Shown in pieces: positions 47,901 to 57,572 of a stretch of DNA of 64,000 nucleotides. The translations under genes were made by a program, and so were the position numbers. The notes below the pieces were generated by a model, which was not told the DNA's origin, searched no databases, and was given only the letters and a program-made list of their open reading frames with translations. Source of the stretch: Bimastos eiseni (Eukaryota > Annelida > Clitellata > Crassiclitellata > Lumbricidae); contig OY365819.1 in assembly GCA_959347315.1 (NCBI GenBank), positions 21,056,637 to 21,120,636 of the forward strand, written 5' to 3'. How positions within the stretch are numbered: the stretch's first letter is position 1; each line of letters opens with the position of its first letter.

Positions 47901-50900
47901 GAAGTTATACCTTTAGCAGAAGAACAGAAGAAAAGGCCAGTCTCTTGTGCTAGCAATTCAGCCTCATATAGAAACCGAACTCTGACCTCCCTCAGACCCC
48001 CTCATGTCTTTGGTATAGGCCTACGAAGTGTCCCCGACTTCATTTCATTGACCTCAGTCGTCTAGGGGCGCAGATGGAGCTGAAGAGTCGACAATTCTTC
48101 CCTGACGGGTAGGTCTAGTTGAAGCCAAACCTCTCTGTTGGCAGTTTAGCGCGCTAACCACTTGGCTACCGTGTACGAAGTTGCCTGACATTTTTTGGAA
48201 TCTTAGGGTACTGACCGGAGATACAGAGAAAATGAAGTGAAGAGTTGGCGTTGCAGTCGAAATTGATCCACTGTCCCAAAGAGGTAGAATTATAGCTTAG
48301 TCTGATGCACTTCAGTTCCGTGTTATTTAGAGGAGAGTCGCTCTTCCAATACGTATAATTGACTTCATTTCCTAAAATATTACTTGGGAACATAACATGC
48401 AAACAGCGTAGTTATAATCACAATTTAACTTAAATATTTCATCAATTAATTTGATAAACGGTTTCCATATCGTAACTAATCCAGTTTAATTACTTTCATA
48501 TCGCAATAACCATCGTGCATAGGCTAAAGCACCAACAGCATTATGGCGGTTGCATTAAGTAAGACTGTATATTTAAGTCGGACACAAGTGTTAAATATGT
48601 CCAGTGTCCGATTTGTCGTGGGGGTCAGAGGTTGGACCCCCATCCTTCTTTTTCTGACTTCCAAACTTTTGGCCCCTCAAGTTCAGTACCCACGGCGCAG
48701 TGCAGGCGACTGCATTTGCTGCGCGCTCTGTCTTCACTGGTTGTGGACTCAGACATAATTAGTGGGCCTGAAATTCAATTTGACTTGCTACGCATGCACT
48801 TGGTTTGGAGTTACAAATTCCGATCAGAAATGCATGTGTAGGGTTTGTCTGATCAAGAGAACAACACGGAAGGCGGCGCTAGGCTATTGCAGGGTACATC
48901 ACACAGTCAATTGAGGGGCTTTTGAGAAAAGCATGACGGTCTAAAAAAGCTTTTTCTTGTAATTTTATCTTTTTTTTCTTTGTCATTGCATCGTGGTTGG
49001 CCGTTGATCAGTCTTACGCATTATCCTTTCATTTATTCGTTAATTAATTAGTTAATTAATTCACTCACTCATTATAAAATTTATATAGTGCCATCAAGAA
49101 AGTGTATTCGAAGGCCCTCCCTGCCGAACCAGAATGGTCTAGAATGAGGAATGAAGTTTTCGACCTCCTAGGGGTCATCCACATATTACATACGTAGTAA
49201 TTTTATGTAGCACTAAAGCATTTAAAAATTCAAATTTATTTCTTCATAACATTTAACAAATTGAAGCTTTTAAATATGATGCTTAATAAAAATAAATAGC
49301 CCAAGGTAAAATCAATGTCTTACAGATGTCTTTAGCTATTTGGCCTTTGCAATAGGGGGTAGATCTCAGATGTACGTGCGCATGGGGGAGTTTACGCGGT
49401 GCAACAGGGGTTGGGAACCCGAAAATCCGATTTGTTTGCGTACGTAATATATGGATGGGCCCTAGCCAGATGAATTGAGTTTTATTAGTGTCGAGGAGAA
49501 AGCAGTTAGAGGCTAGCCAATCTGAGAGACATCCATAGCAACGCATATCTGCAGTACCATGCGCCAAAGCAGTGCCAGAGGAACAGCGAATGCATGCCTT
49601 CACGTCGACAGCTTAGAGCTGGTCAAGGACACCACACGAGGTCAACAAAGGATCAAGGCCAGCCGTTTAGATAATATAAGGTAATATAATGGTCCAAGAA
49701 CTGAACTATGAGGAACTCTAGGAAGGGCAAGAACCCAAGCAGACCTGGAGGAGCCAAAGACAACACAGATGGTGCGTTCTACTATAGGCTTAGGCCTATA
49801 ATTTTAAATATTTTAATAGTGATACTGTAATTACGTTATTTGAAAATCATAAGAAAATTTGCATAGCACACGTCGGACATCTAGGGGGTTCAGAGCTTTT
49901 TGGGGATAATAATTTTTGGGAGAGGGATAAAAATTCCTTTAGAACATTTCCGACCCCCATGCTTCTTTTTTGACAAATCGGACCCTGAATCGGTCTAAGC
50001 CAAGTCGAAATCGGATGTGAGAGTAATTAAAAGTAAATCTGAAACAGCTGAGCTGAGTGTGAATTTAAAAAAACGCAAATTCGTTTCCTACAATTTTGCA
50101 ATAGCTAGACCAGTACGTAAGAAAGCTTATACTAGATGCAATAAATTTTGATTGTACCGTTATTAGAATGACAGACAGAAGTCCGTGACAAAAGCACAAA
50201 ATGAAAATGACATTTTTTTAATGGTAACTTCTATGGCGCCCATGTCCAATGCACAAAGCATCAGTCGACGGTGCTCTAAGGGTTAATGTCCTGAAGTTCA
50301 CTCCAGTCAAAGAGAGTGACGAACAATTTCACAAAGCAAAGCTATGAGCTGATAGGCATGAGTTAGGGACATTACATGTGTAGGAATGGAGTTGACCGAG
50401 TACAATACCGATTTTGCCTATAGAGGCCTACTGCTGACAGCGATGAGTATACTCTGCTGTCCATTCATTACAACACCCCTTCCAGAAATCTCATCTGAGG
50501 TGCTTCAGATCTGACGAAGTTTATTATTTCGTAAAGAAGGAAGACCTCATAAATGGCATTCTAATGATCCACCCTGATACATATGAATGGCATCGCGTCA
50601 ATTGATCCCCCGTCAGTTGATCCCCGTTAGTTGATCCCCGTCAGTTGATCCCCGTCAATTGATCCCCACGTCAATTGATCCCCACGTGATCTCCTGCCTA
50701 TTCGTCTTAAATGAATCTGTAGGCTGCGCGTCACAGACTAGCTGAGACCATTAGTAAACAAAAGATTGATTTTACAGATTTTGAAAATAACAAAGCAATG
50801 CCCAGGCTCCATGTCACTCGTCCAGGTTTCGTGTCACTCGTCCTTGACGGACTATATATTTGTACACGGAGTTGACGGTATGGAACATCAGGCAGCGAAA

Positions 50901-53896
50901 CGATATCGCTTGCTTGAGGCTCGTGTCAACCGCACTGTAAACGCTTACGGCCGGTCGGAGATTCTGTTATATCCCCGAGCAATGGCTCATTTATCCCATG
51001 CATGGACACTTATGCTTAGGACTTTATACTCATAAACTAATCGTAGTATGACTCTCAATTAAGCTTTTGTAATTTCTTATCATTTTAAAATTTCGTGCTC
51101 TTTTACGTCATTCTTTTAATAAATGGAGAAGGTCGCAAGTGGAACACGAATGTTATATCAATTGGGCTGGGTTCAATAAGCAGGGCATCAATTGACGAGG
51201 GGATCAATTGACTAGGGACTAATTGACTAGGGATCAACTGACGGGGATCAACTGACGGGGAATCAAAAGACGTAAAACCACATGAATACATGTGTTGTGT
51301 AGAATCAACATTGGCAGATAGTAAGTGATGAATCTGGCGCAGGTGGTAAAAGATTATTAGACGTCGGCCTATAATTATCTTCCCAATCTCATAGAAGATA
51401 AATTCCTGGTCCAATGTCACATTCAGGTTATGCACCGAAGAAGGGAAAGAAGCATTGGAGAGCGATGCTATACGTCATGGAAGTGTATTCTAGAGCTGCC
51501 GACTAATATAGATCCAAATCGGCTTGAGCGCATAAGATGTCTCAACCATTTCCCATGAAAGGAACACTATTTATGCTCATCATTTACCACCAAACGTACA
51601 GGTCTATATGTAAGTCCTAAGGCTTGTTCATATGGCTAACCTATAAGACTGAGACGCTACATCTGAACGCGGTTCATTGTCATAGGCCTACCTGACCCTT
51701 CCCAAATCCACCAACTTTGTCTTAAGCCAATCCAGTAGGATGCATTTCTATAGAACAACTGGGAGGTATTCAGTGTATCGAACACGCTGGCGTTGTTCAC
51801 TGTGAATTCCAAGGAAGCCAGATCTCCTTCGTTAGCTAGACAGTTATTCCTCGCGCTGAACCAGTTTAGTGTCACGTTGTAGAAAATAAAGCATCTGCCA
51901 TCATGTTGAATGGTGCAATTCTTAAGTGTTGTATCTGCAAAGAACATAGCTATTTATGCTATTATAAGATTACTTTATCGTGAATGGCGCTAATTTTTAA
52001 AATTGTTCTTGCGCAGAAGCAACAGATATAAAATAAAGACCTGATTGTAGGCTATAAGTAAGCTATTTAGTATTGTAGTTGCAACAATTTCTATCAAATT
52101 GACATTTCACAGAGATTTGAGTAAGTCATAGGCATATTACCTGTTGCTTAGACATTTGAGTGAGACATTCTGTCACAAACACGGCTTTCTGTTGCTGAAA
52201 TCATGGAATTTTATTCTAGCTTATCACCAAGAATTCAGTTTATAGTTAGCATGGCAAAATTACTAACTTGGATATTCACATATGTATCCAGTAGAGTTTG
52301 AGGCAGCTACTCTTGAATGGGTAACTATAGTTGAATTGTTGATGAGCTTCAAAATCCCCACTTGGCCGACTGTCTTATTTCCAGCTTGCGCAGCTGTGAC
52401 GGTAATGTTGTCTGTTGACACGGATACAACAAACAATTTGTAGGCATTAATTGCTGGAAGCAATTACTTGAGCCAACAACTTGAATCTATAGCCATTGCC
52501 TCGAGAGAGACAGAGCCGAGGTAGCAGGGTCAAACCCGCAACCGTATGATCAAGAAGCAATCCTATGTGTAGGTCTACATTGAGATAGCACCATTTCAAA
52601 ACGCGCCAAAGACGAACATCGGTGAGACACACATATGCCCATTATAAGAAGACGTTATGATCATTAGTCAAATCGTTTCGTTAGACTCATATAGGACCTA
52701 GCTAGTATGTTCAGCCATGTTGTGAGCATGAGGTGCCTTTTCATGTTATAGGCTGTGTTTACAGTAGGCCTACGCCTTCGGAAGCTGCACCTTTCAGATC
52801 TGCTAGTCGTACAGTGTTACGTGTTACAGTGGTTTCACTAGTTAATAAAGCGCTACATGATTGTTCAGAGACATGCAAAGATACGTTCATTTTAGTACAA
52901 GAGTGTATACGCCACCATGTGTGTCGAACTACTTTTTACGCGCCTCCTCTCTGTGATTTCGACTTATCTAGGCCTATTTGATTCAAGCAAATACGTCTTA
53001 CAATTGCAGTAGACATGTTCTGATAAAATATTAGTTTATGGGTGCGCATAGTTACCTGCTTCTTTTCCGTTGACCCAGAACCAAGTGTTGTTGCTGGTTT
53101 CGTGCCTCATTGCATTTACAACAACGTTCTTTCGAGAGACATTTACAAAGACGAGCGCTGCATTCTTCAGAAACTGAATCGTGTAGTTCTGAATGTCGCT
53201 GCTTGTGATTTCTGCCAACGTGGATCCGATTTCACTACAGCTCTGTCTAGCATCGTTCAGACTTGACTTATTATTATTGTCATCATCATCAAAGTTAGAG
53301 ATCAGAATGAAGCAGGTTTGATCGGTGAAGCATTCCGTATATTGACCAGTTTTTCTTCCAAATATACCTATTATTCCTAAATAAAAAGCAAGAATCATTT
53401 GCACTGATTACCAAGTAAAGTTTTTTGGTATTCACCAGGTATCTCGGAGCTGCGCCTTGAAATTGGAATGAGAATTTTAAATTGTATCGAGCACGTAGAG
53501 GAAGCCATTGAAGTTCATCAAACACAAAGGTAGAATTGGGAAAGAAACGGGGAAAGCGAGCTATCAGACATGCATTTTCATTCATACATATGCATCCATG
53601 ACTCTGCATATAAGCATTCATACAAATTTGCGTACATGTACATATGCCTCCATACACGATGTAATACATAGGCCTAATACATTAAATTTGTGTTCATCGA
53701 TATAAAGACCTGTTGGAATTGAATGTGCTCGATGTCAGATGAGGCAGCCGAATAGGCCTACAAATCACGTTAAAGAGAAACTAAAACTATATTCATGTGT
53801 AGTTGATAAAAGCATACGACATCAAGGATTAAAAATTAGTTTAGACAACTTACCGCAAAACAAAACGCAGACGATTGCAATAATCTTTGCCGCCAT
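41668..53896 (-). CDS. Two-domain C-type-lectin-like type I receptor with ITIM-like tail (8 exons)
   Basis: The predicted 469-residue membrane receptor is assembled from exons 53896-53854, 53376-53056, 52453-52268, 51934-51692, 48371-48216, 46535-46458, 42487-42349 and 41911-41668. All introns have GT/AG ends. The first six are phase 1, the last phase 2, and the total is 1410 nt, which closes exactly in frame. Layout: signal peptide 1 to about 20; degenerate C-type-lectin-like domain 1 (about 26-183); domain 2 (about 184-317) with CFIFYNVTLNWFSARNNC, YWIGLRQSWWIWEG and W..C..L-type ends; Thr/Ser stalk 318-342; membrane span about 345-378; cytoplasmic tail 379-469 with Tyr408, Tyr438 and Tyr462 in YAxV/L motifs. 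Canonical sugar-binding EPN/QPD and WND triplets are absent, so a protein ligand is as likely as a carbohydrate. Many N-x-S/T sites. Expected to act at the cell surface and recruit SH2 proteins (inference). Confidence 0.78.
42349..42487 (-). CDS. Lectin receptor exon 7: transmembrane segment
   Basis: Encodes HYVYVALAIGLGVGLGLIVA then LLIAVIAILVVLIIRRRLL: one long hydrophobic helix with small-residue GxxxG-like spacing, followed by a basic stop-transfer RRR. Donor GTACCA after 42349 (phase 2). The acceptor GCGAG before 42487 is chosen because it keeps the frame. Confidence 0.8.
43019..43160. repeat. GGTCTTGGTCTC-type minisatellite, hAT-like end
   Basis: Starts CAGGGATGTGGTCTCGAGACC and continues with GGTCTTGGTCTC units. 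A similar array in reversed order is at 54781-54940. The CAG start suggests a terminus of a non-autonomous hAT element, but no partner end with a target duplication is seen. Confidence 0.5.
43206..45691 (-). pseudogene. Gypsy retrotransposon gag-pol, integrase missing
   Basis: Minus-strand order: Gag (FKEQWENYELAVDLTES, YERYRFYQRVQESNERYD, ESMIRDRVV), a knuckle CDRRHEPRHENCPAYGQTC, aspartic protease LLLDSGATVNLIEE (about 44775), MFDRTELSTSD, RT with STVDAKDRFWHLAL and ACIADDI (about 44085), then RNase H with LAYYDADKEMVVQCDASQAG and LGAVLLKSERPVEYASRAL. The frame ends near 43206 (TLSRAFPPA...) before any integrase. It carries many frameshifts and lies in intron 6 of the lectin receptor, same strand. 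Confidence 0.9.
45678..45876 (-). repeat. Probable 5' LTR of the Gypsy element
   Basis: On the minus strand it runs from TGTGTCAACATGTCTG to CTCACTTTACA, 199 bp with TG...CA ends, and includes AATAAAG near its 3' end. Directly after it is TGATGTCAGAAGTAA (45663-45677), matching a tRNA-Leu-type primer binding site with one change (TGATGTC for TGGTGTC). No 3' LTR was found. Confidence 0.65.
45880..46440. other. Intron 6 sequence without recognised feature
   Basis: No coding sequence or repeat boundary recognised between the LTR and exon 6. TAGGCCTA-like words occur. Confidence 0.35.
46458..46535 (-). CDS. Lectin receptor exon 6: Ser/Thr-rich stalk
   Basis: Acceptor AAACAG before 46535, donor GTAAGT after 46458. 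Encodes AAQTKSTTTTSMAMQTASF then NSTPTKN, a mucin-like linker. It has no domain of its own. Support comes from matching phases (1 and 1) and from fitting between lectin and membrane exons. The acceptor could be 3 bases further in. Confidence 0.55.
47145..47508. mobile_element. MITE copy 1 (GGGCCCATCC ends)
   Basis: The right part (47300-47508) is about 75-80% similar by eye to 49258-49462, including aaatatgatgctt..., gatgtctttagctat and the end taatatatggatgggccc. The left end GGGGTCCCGTAAATATGGAC is a diverged inverted copy. It lies in intron 5 of the lectin receptor. Confidence 0.6.
48080..48178 (-). repeat. tRNA-derived SINE-like fragment
   Basis: The minus strand reads TAGCCAAGTGGTTAGCGCGC, a good polymerase III A box (TRGCNNAGYNGG). 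Then comes GAGAGGTTTGGCTTCAAC, a degenerate B box. The body after it is unlike a tRNA, so this is SINE-like and not a tRNA gene. It lies just downstream of exon 5. Confidence 0.55.
48216..48371 (-). CDS. Lectin receptor exon 5: C-terminal half of domain 2
   Basis: Acceptor AATATTTTAG before 48371, donor GTCAGT after 48216. Encodes NEVNYTYWKSDSPLNNTELK, CIRLSYNSTSLGQWINFDC and LHFLCISG. The two last lectin cysteines are present. SPLN stands where EPN/QPD would be, and WIN where WND would be, so canonical calcium-dependent sugar binding is unlikely. Confidence 0.85.
49035..49170 (-). mobile_element. CR1/L2-type non-LTR retrotransposon, 3' end
   Basis: The minus strand ends a protein in MALYKFYNE followed by stop and a short-repeat tail GAGTGAGTGAATTAATTAAC. 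It continues on the other side of the MITE at 49463-49605, where the RT thumb piece SDWLASNCFLLDTNKTQFIW lies. Confidence 0.6.
49171..49462. mobile_element. MITE copy 2, TA-flanked, inside a CR1/L2 remnant
   Basis: Left end GGGGTCATCCACATATTACA, right end (reverse complement) GGGCCCATCCATATATTACG, about 80% matched. Both ends are flanked by TA, the target duplication of Tc1/mariner-type elements. No protein. The two halves of the CR1/L2 coding sequence lie on either side. Confidence 0.65.
49463..49605 (-). pseudogene. CR1/L2-type reverse transcriptase fragment
   Basis: The minus strand encodes YGCLSDWLASNCFLLDTNKT then QFIWLG, the conserved W(M/L)xxNxLxLNxxKTxFxWLG segment after the RT catalytic site. 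About 40 residues remain, 5' truncated as usual for this group. Confidence 0.65.
50597..51274. mobile_element. Foldback-like element with inverted arrays of a 14-bp unit
   Basis: The left end (50597-50684) is about six tandem copies of GTCAATTGATCCCC or GTCAGTTGATCCCC. The right end (51187-51274) is about six copies of the reverse complement, ending GGGGAATCAAAAGACG. The interior of about 500 bp has no credible gene. Termini built from inverted short tandem repeats are the structure of foldback elements. It lies in intron 4 of the lectin receptor. Confidence 0.75.
51692..51934 (-). CDS. Lectin receptor exon 4: N-terminal half of C-type-lectin-like domain 2
   Basis: Acceptor TTCTTTGCAG before 51934, donor GTAGGC after 51692. 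Encodes CTIQHDGRCFIFYNVTLNWF, ARNNCLANEGDLASLEF and YWIGLRQSWWIWEGSG. The WIGL block is the central landmark of the C-type-lectin fold. Confidence 0.88.
52268..52453 (-). CDS. Lectin receptor exon 3: C-terminal half of domain 1
   Basis: Acceptor TTGCTTCCAG before 52453, donor GTTAGT after 52268. Encodes AINAYKLFVVSVSTDNITVT ... NSTGYICEYP. Only the final Cys pattern of a lectin domain is visible; the usual W-x-C-L core is missing, so domain 1 is degenerate. Phase 1 on both sides. Confidence 0.7.
53056..53376 (-). CDS. Lectin receptor exon 2: N-terminal half of C-type-lectin-like domain 1
   Basis: Acceptor TTTTTATTTAG before 53376, donor GTAACT after 53056. Encodes GRKTGQYTECFTDQTCFILI, an Asp/Asn-rich insert, then LNDARQSCSEIGSTLAEITS and NNTWFWVNGKEA. 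The A.xxC..xG.xLA pattern and the W.WVNG block are lectin-fold landmarks. Confidence 0.8.
53854..53896 (-). CDS. Lectin receptor exon 1: start codon and signal peptide
   Basis: MAAKIIAIVCVLFC followed by a donor GTAAGT. The ATG is at 53896-53894. The hydrophobic core continues into exon 2 (GIIGIFG), giving a typical signal peptide split by a phase-1 intron. An AG preceded by a T-rich tract lies upstream, so a non-coding leader exon is possible. Confidence 0.7.
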
Positions 53897-53899
53897 TCC

Positions 53900-54780
53900 G
53901 ACAACTTCTACTAAGGAGCATCGGCTGAAAAAGGAAGCAACCCGTCATTGATTGTCTGTTTGGCATTGGGGCAGAGAATAAGTTGCTCAATCACCCATTG
54001 GTTTTCATTCGTTGTCTGTTGGCTAATCATTCGTCCGCGTCTTGACAGTCTAGGAAACGCAACTAAAGTCCCATAATGATCACGAGCATATGAGTCGTGT
54101 CATGCTTGAACGCTCTCCACTCAAAACGCCTGCGGCTTTGCATTGTTGCTGATGTAGAGAGCCCGCCAATGTGCAACCATAGAATGTCATAGTCTATATC
54201 GTGGTAGGGACATCGCATCAAAGCTCCGCCTCGTTTGTCGAACAATGAAACGCTGCTTTTGGCGATTCATATATAATTACATGCGTGGCATAATTGCGAA
54301 TGTATGCCCTCACAGATTACTCAAATAGACCCTACGGGACCAGTCATGCTTTATTATTTTGTTCTTCCGTGTTAAGATACGAGCTCTCTATAATTATTAT
54401 GGGACCAATTTTATTATTAAGATTGCCTATAAACTGAGAGTCGGGTCACTGAGAAACTAACAGAGTCATAAAAAGATGGACTTGTCCTACTTGATTCCAC
54501 GTTTCAGACGTAACCGTGACTGGAAGCGAATAAATAACCGAAGTAATTTTTAATTGTGGGCCTACTTGGTGTTCGTTAGTTAAAATCAGGGATGTGGTTA
54601 ACCTGCAATTCCGAGGTCCGTGGTATAAGTACAACATTCAAACGGAACGTTAATCTACTTGTTCAGATGTCATAGTGGCCGATAAAACTGTCTTCTGGGC
54701 CATTATTAAGATTAGCATTCTTCAGCAATAAAATTGATGTTTTATTCCGTTTTAGCGTCATAATAAATTGAATTTTTTAT
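53900..54780. promoter_or_regulatory. Upstream region of the lectin receptor gene
   Basis: Non-coding sequence between the receptor start and the next repeat. A TATATAA-like word lies at about 54270, too far from the start codon to assign without transcript data. No core promoter element can be fixed from sequence. Confidence 0.25.
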
Positions 54781-54940
54781 AAAAAGAGTGTCGGTCATGG
54801 TCTTGGTCTCGGACCATCGATCTAGGTCTTGGTCTTGGTCTCGGTCCATCGATCTCGGTCTTGGACCTCTTGGTCTACGTCTCGGTCTTGGTCTTGGTCT
54901 TGGTCTTGAGTTTTTGGTCTCGTGTCCAACACTGGTTAAA
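54781..54940. repeat. GGTCTTGGTCTC minisatellite, opposite orientation to 43019
   Basis: Dense GGTCTTGGTCTCGG units ending GTCTCGTGTCCAACACTGG. The reverse complement starts CCAGTGTTGGACACGAGACC, the look of a common hAT-type terminus. It may be the partner type of the 43019 array, but the 11.7 kb spacing with host exons between makes a single element unlikely. Confidence 0.5.
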
Positions 54941-55239
54941 ATCCTTGGACATCCTTGTTAAATTGGTTTTCCTAAATTTTTCACGTAGGCCTCATTATTA
55001 ATTTGAGACAAATTTAAGAGACAATGGTTCAGACAATAATCTATGGAATTTGGTTTTTCTTCCTATGCGTCTTTCGTATTTCGTGTAAACAAATTGTGAA
55101 AGATAAACGAAGAAGAGATCATGATTTCATGTTGGTAGCCAACTATGCTCTTGGCTCTTTCCTCATGCAAGCTCTAGCCCTCAGTCAGCATTAGGAAATA
55201 CATGTAACTGATAGGCTAGGGCCCTCAACCTACTCATCG

Positions 55240-55720
55240 CTTTGATTGCTACGACCATAACCTAATGCCTGAATGACTAGAATAATTATAGCTATTACTC
55301 ACCTACAAAACACTTCAATCCTCCCACCTTCGTCAGTTGTTCACGGTCCAACCACTTCTTTCAACCCATTCCCTCTAACATCCTTACACTGCTTTGCACT
55401 TCCGTCAACTCCCTCATCAATCACAATTGCAAATCACTCCACATCCATTGCTATCCTGCCTCTTTGGAACCAACTCCATCCAAGGTTAAGACAAATATCT
55501 GATCCCTTTAATCCAGACCTCACCAAACTCATCTCCTGCTGTCTCCAACTAAACACTCACAAATCCTATCCTGATGCCTTCTCTTCTCCCTTCCTTCGTC
55601 GCTGTTTCAATTCTAAACACCATGCAACCTCTTTACCCATCTGACTGGCTAACTCTCTGCATCTTTAGGACCTACCTCTCTTTATCGATTTCATTACTAT
55701 GCATCTGTCACGATCTGTGA
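55240..55720 (+). pseudogene. Non-LTR retrotransposon 3' end (CR1/L2-like)
   Basis: The plus-strand frame contains STSIAILPLWNQLHPRLRQI, DPFNPDLTKLIS and FSSPFLRRCFNSKHH. The WNxLPxxLRQI pattern followed by a KxxLxxxLF-type end is typical of the C-terminus of CR1/L2/RTE-type ORF2 proteins. No RT core is left. Confidence 0.5.
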
Positions 55721-56887
55721 ATAAGCTAATTCCTGCCTCTTTGCTATTATGGACGCTGTTGAAACTTCACGATTACAATCTTACCAGCGTGAAAATATCA
55801 TCATGGCAAATTTCTTTGCAGATGTCGTGAACCCACTCCTTCCACCGCACATGCAAGCACAGTCCAACTCCGTGAGGCCAAGACTGCATGACAGAATCAT
55901 CGCTAGGGCGGACAGCCTTACGAGGGACATCGTTGACAAAAATGTTTTATGTTGTTTAAATGTCTTGTAAACCACGATGATGACGAGGACGGCGATTATG
56001 ATGACGATAACGATGGCGATGATGATCATGATTTGGGTTTGACGCAAACTTTCAAATGCAATGCACCACAAAGGCCACTACACTGAGAATGACGTGGATG
56101 ATCTAGTCATCGATAGGATTATTAAGTGTTTCAAGTTTTGTTACTTGTCTTTGGTTTCGTTACTTTGTTAGGTCAAATTCAATTTCAGTTTTCTAATAGG
56201 GGCCTAAGCATTCTATTTTCAGTTCTAATTTCTCAGGAGTGTAAGGCAAGGTCGAAGTTGTGGCCTCGTCAACCACGAGATGGCGTTACATACCAAATTC
56301 TATTGTTACAATTATGTTGCATTTTTTACCCTTAAGATCAGAGATTCCGCTATCCCCAAAGAGCTACTAAATTCTTGAGTAGTAGGCTTACTATAATGCC
56401 TGTAAGCGCGACTGCTTAATTCTTCTACATCTTCTACCAATTCTGTGTGCGGAATAAGCAGCATACGAACAAGAATTTGGAATGACTTTTGGCTATGGTT
56501 TGTTGAATCTGGTTGTGTCCGTTTACTGTTCGCAGGCTTCGGTTGTCGTTCCAGGATAATTGTAATTTGTTATTAATAACTTCCAATGCACAAGGCATCA
56601 GCATAATGGCACGCTAAAATCAAGCAGCAATATCTTGAAGGGTGTTATATTGAGTTCACATTGATTGATTGATCGATTAATTGATTGATTTATTGACTAA
56701 TATTCAGATCAGTTCGTAACACTGGTAGACATTCTAATTCAACTGTGGCATCATGTATGTAACGCTCAACTTAGCAACTACAAGGTGATAGAGTATATAT
56801 CGATGTAGCTACACAGCTAAAAGACAGTAAAACGTCCTTAACTCAAACGCAACACATTTATAATAAGCTGCTATTGATAGCCTTGCA
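55721..56887. other. Intergenic stretch without supported gene
   Basis: An open plus-strand frame at 55749-55970 (VVNPLLPPHMQAQSNSVRPR) is unrecognised. A minus-strand hydrophobic frame overlaps it. GATGAT-type microsatellite at about 55978-56030. No splice-supported gene. Confidence 0.3.
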
Positions 56888-57572
56888 TCATCTTTGTTCT
56901 GATTCGTTTGCCACTTCCGCAGCACATCCAAACATCAATCGAATCTCATTTCGGACGTTTCTGTGTAGAACGATGTAGAGTGTTGTATCGGTGAACGCGT
57001 GACACATGAACCCCCATTGACACAGAAATGTGTACCAGACTGGTAGGACCGGTTGGACTTGAACGATGAACAGCGCTACAAATGGCGGCAGAAACGTTAT
57101 ACCGAAAACGATGCAGATGACCAGAATGTTCTTCGACGCTTTGACACTTGCCATGAACTCGTTTGCCAGTTGCGGTGAGTGTGAGGTTAATTCTGACGCT
57201 TTCATTCTTTGCTTATGCTTATAGACCGTGTAGAAGATAATCGCATTAGATATGAAGATGATTGCTGTGCACAGAATCGAAGAAGCAAGAGCTACCCAAA
57301 GCGGAATGTTCGTTGGATTGGTGAACACAACGTAGTAAGTGACTGGATGTATAATCATTCCGTAGTCCTGGTAGAGAGCAGTCGTTCCGTACACGATGTT
57401 CCACAGCCACAGTGAAATAAAGACAAATGCCTCAAACTTCCTAGTCATCCTTGTGACACAAATCATTGGTCTGACAATCGTGTAGCACTTTATGGATGAG
57501 ATGACTGCCAGGTGCCAGCTGGCCGACCTCCCAAAAAGCAAGATACTAAAACCTTGAAACACGCAGAGAGCC
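56888..57572 (-). CDS. GPCR exon with TM3-TM7 and C-terminus
   Basis: Encodes the extracellular Cys at the start of TM3, the KCY motif, WLWNIVYGTTALYQDY (TM4/loop 2), IPLWVALASSILCTAIIF (TM5), MASVKASKNILVICIVFGIT (TM6 entry), FLCQWGFMCHAF (TM7) and a short tail NEIRLMFGCAAEVANESEQR with stop TGA at 56888-56890. Confidence 0.82.

Noticed and set aside
50217..50285. CR1/L2 3'-tail-like text (ggcgcccatgtccaatgcac) with look-alikes at 23886 and 56580
   Set aside because: Similarity is short and no coding part is attached; not enough to call an element.
50597..50684. Short tandem units that might look like a CRISPR array
   Set aside because: The 14-bp units are directly adjacent with no unique spacers, have an inverted partner at 51187-51274, and the DNA is clearly eukaryotic.
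51103..51435. Possible extra lectin-receptor exon (NLNVTLDQEFIFYEIGK)
   Set aside because: No good acceptor in the right phase, overlaps the foldback-like repeat, and exons 4 and 5 already join into a complete lectin domain.
52480..52620. tRNA or SINE on the minus strand (GGTTTGACCC B-box-like)
   Set aside because: No matching A box at the right distance and no cloverleaf; too weak to call.
55749..55970. Plus-strand frame VVNPLLPPHMQAQSNSVRPR as a host exon
   Set aside because: No splice sites or neighbours that join in frame, and no recognised domain.
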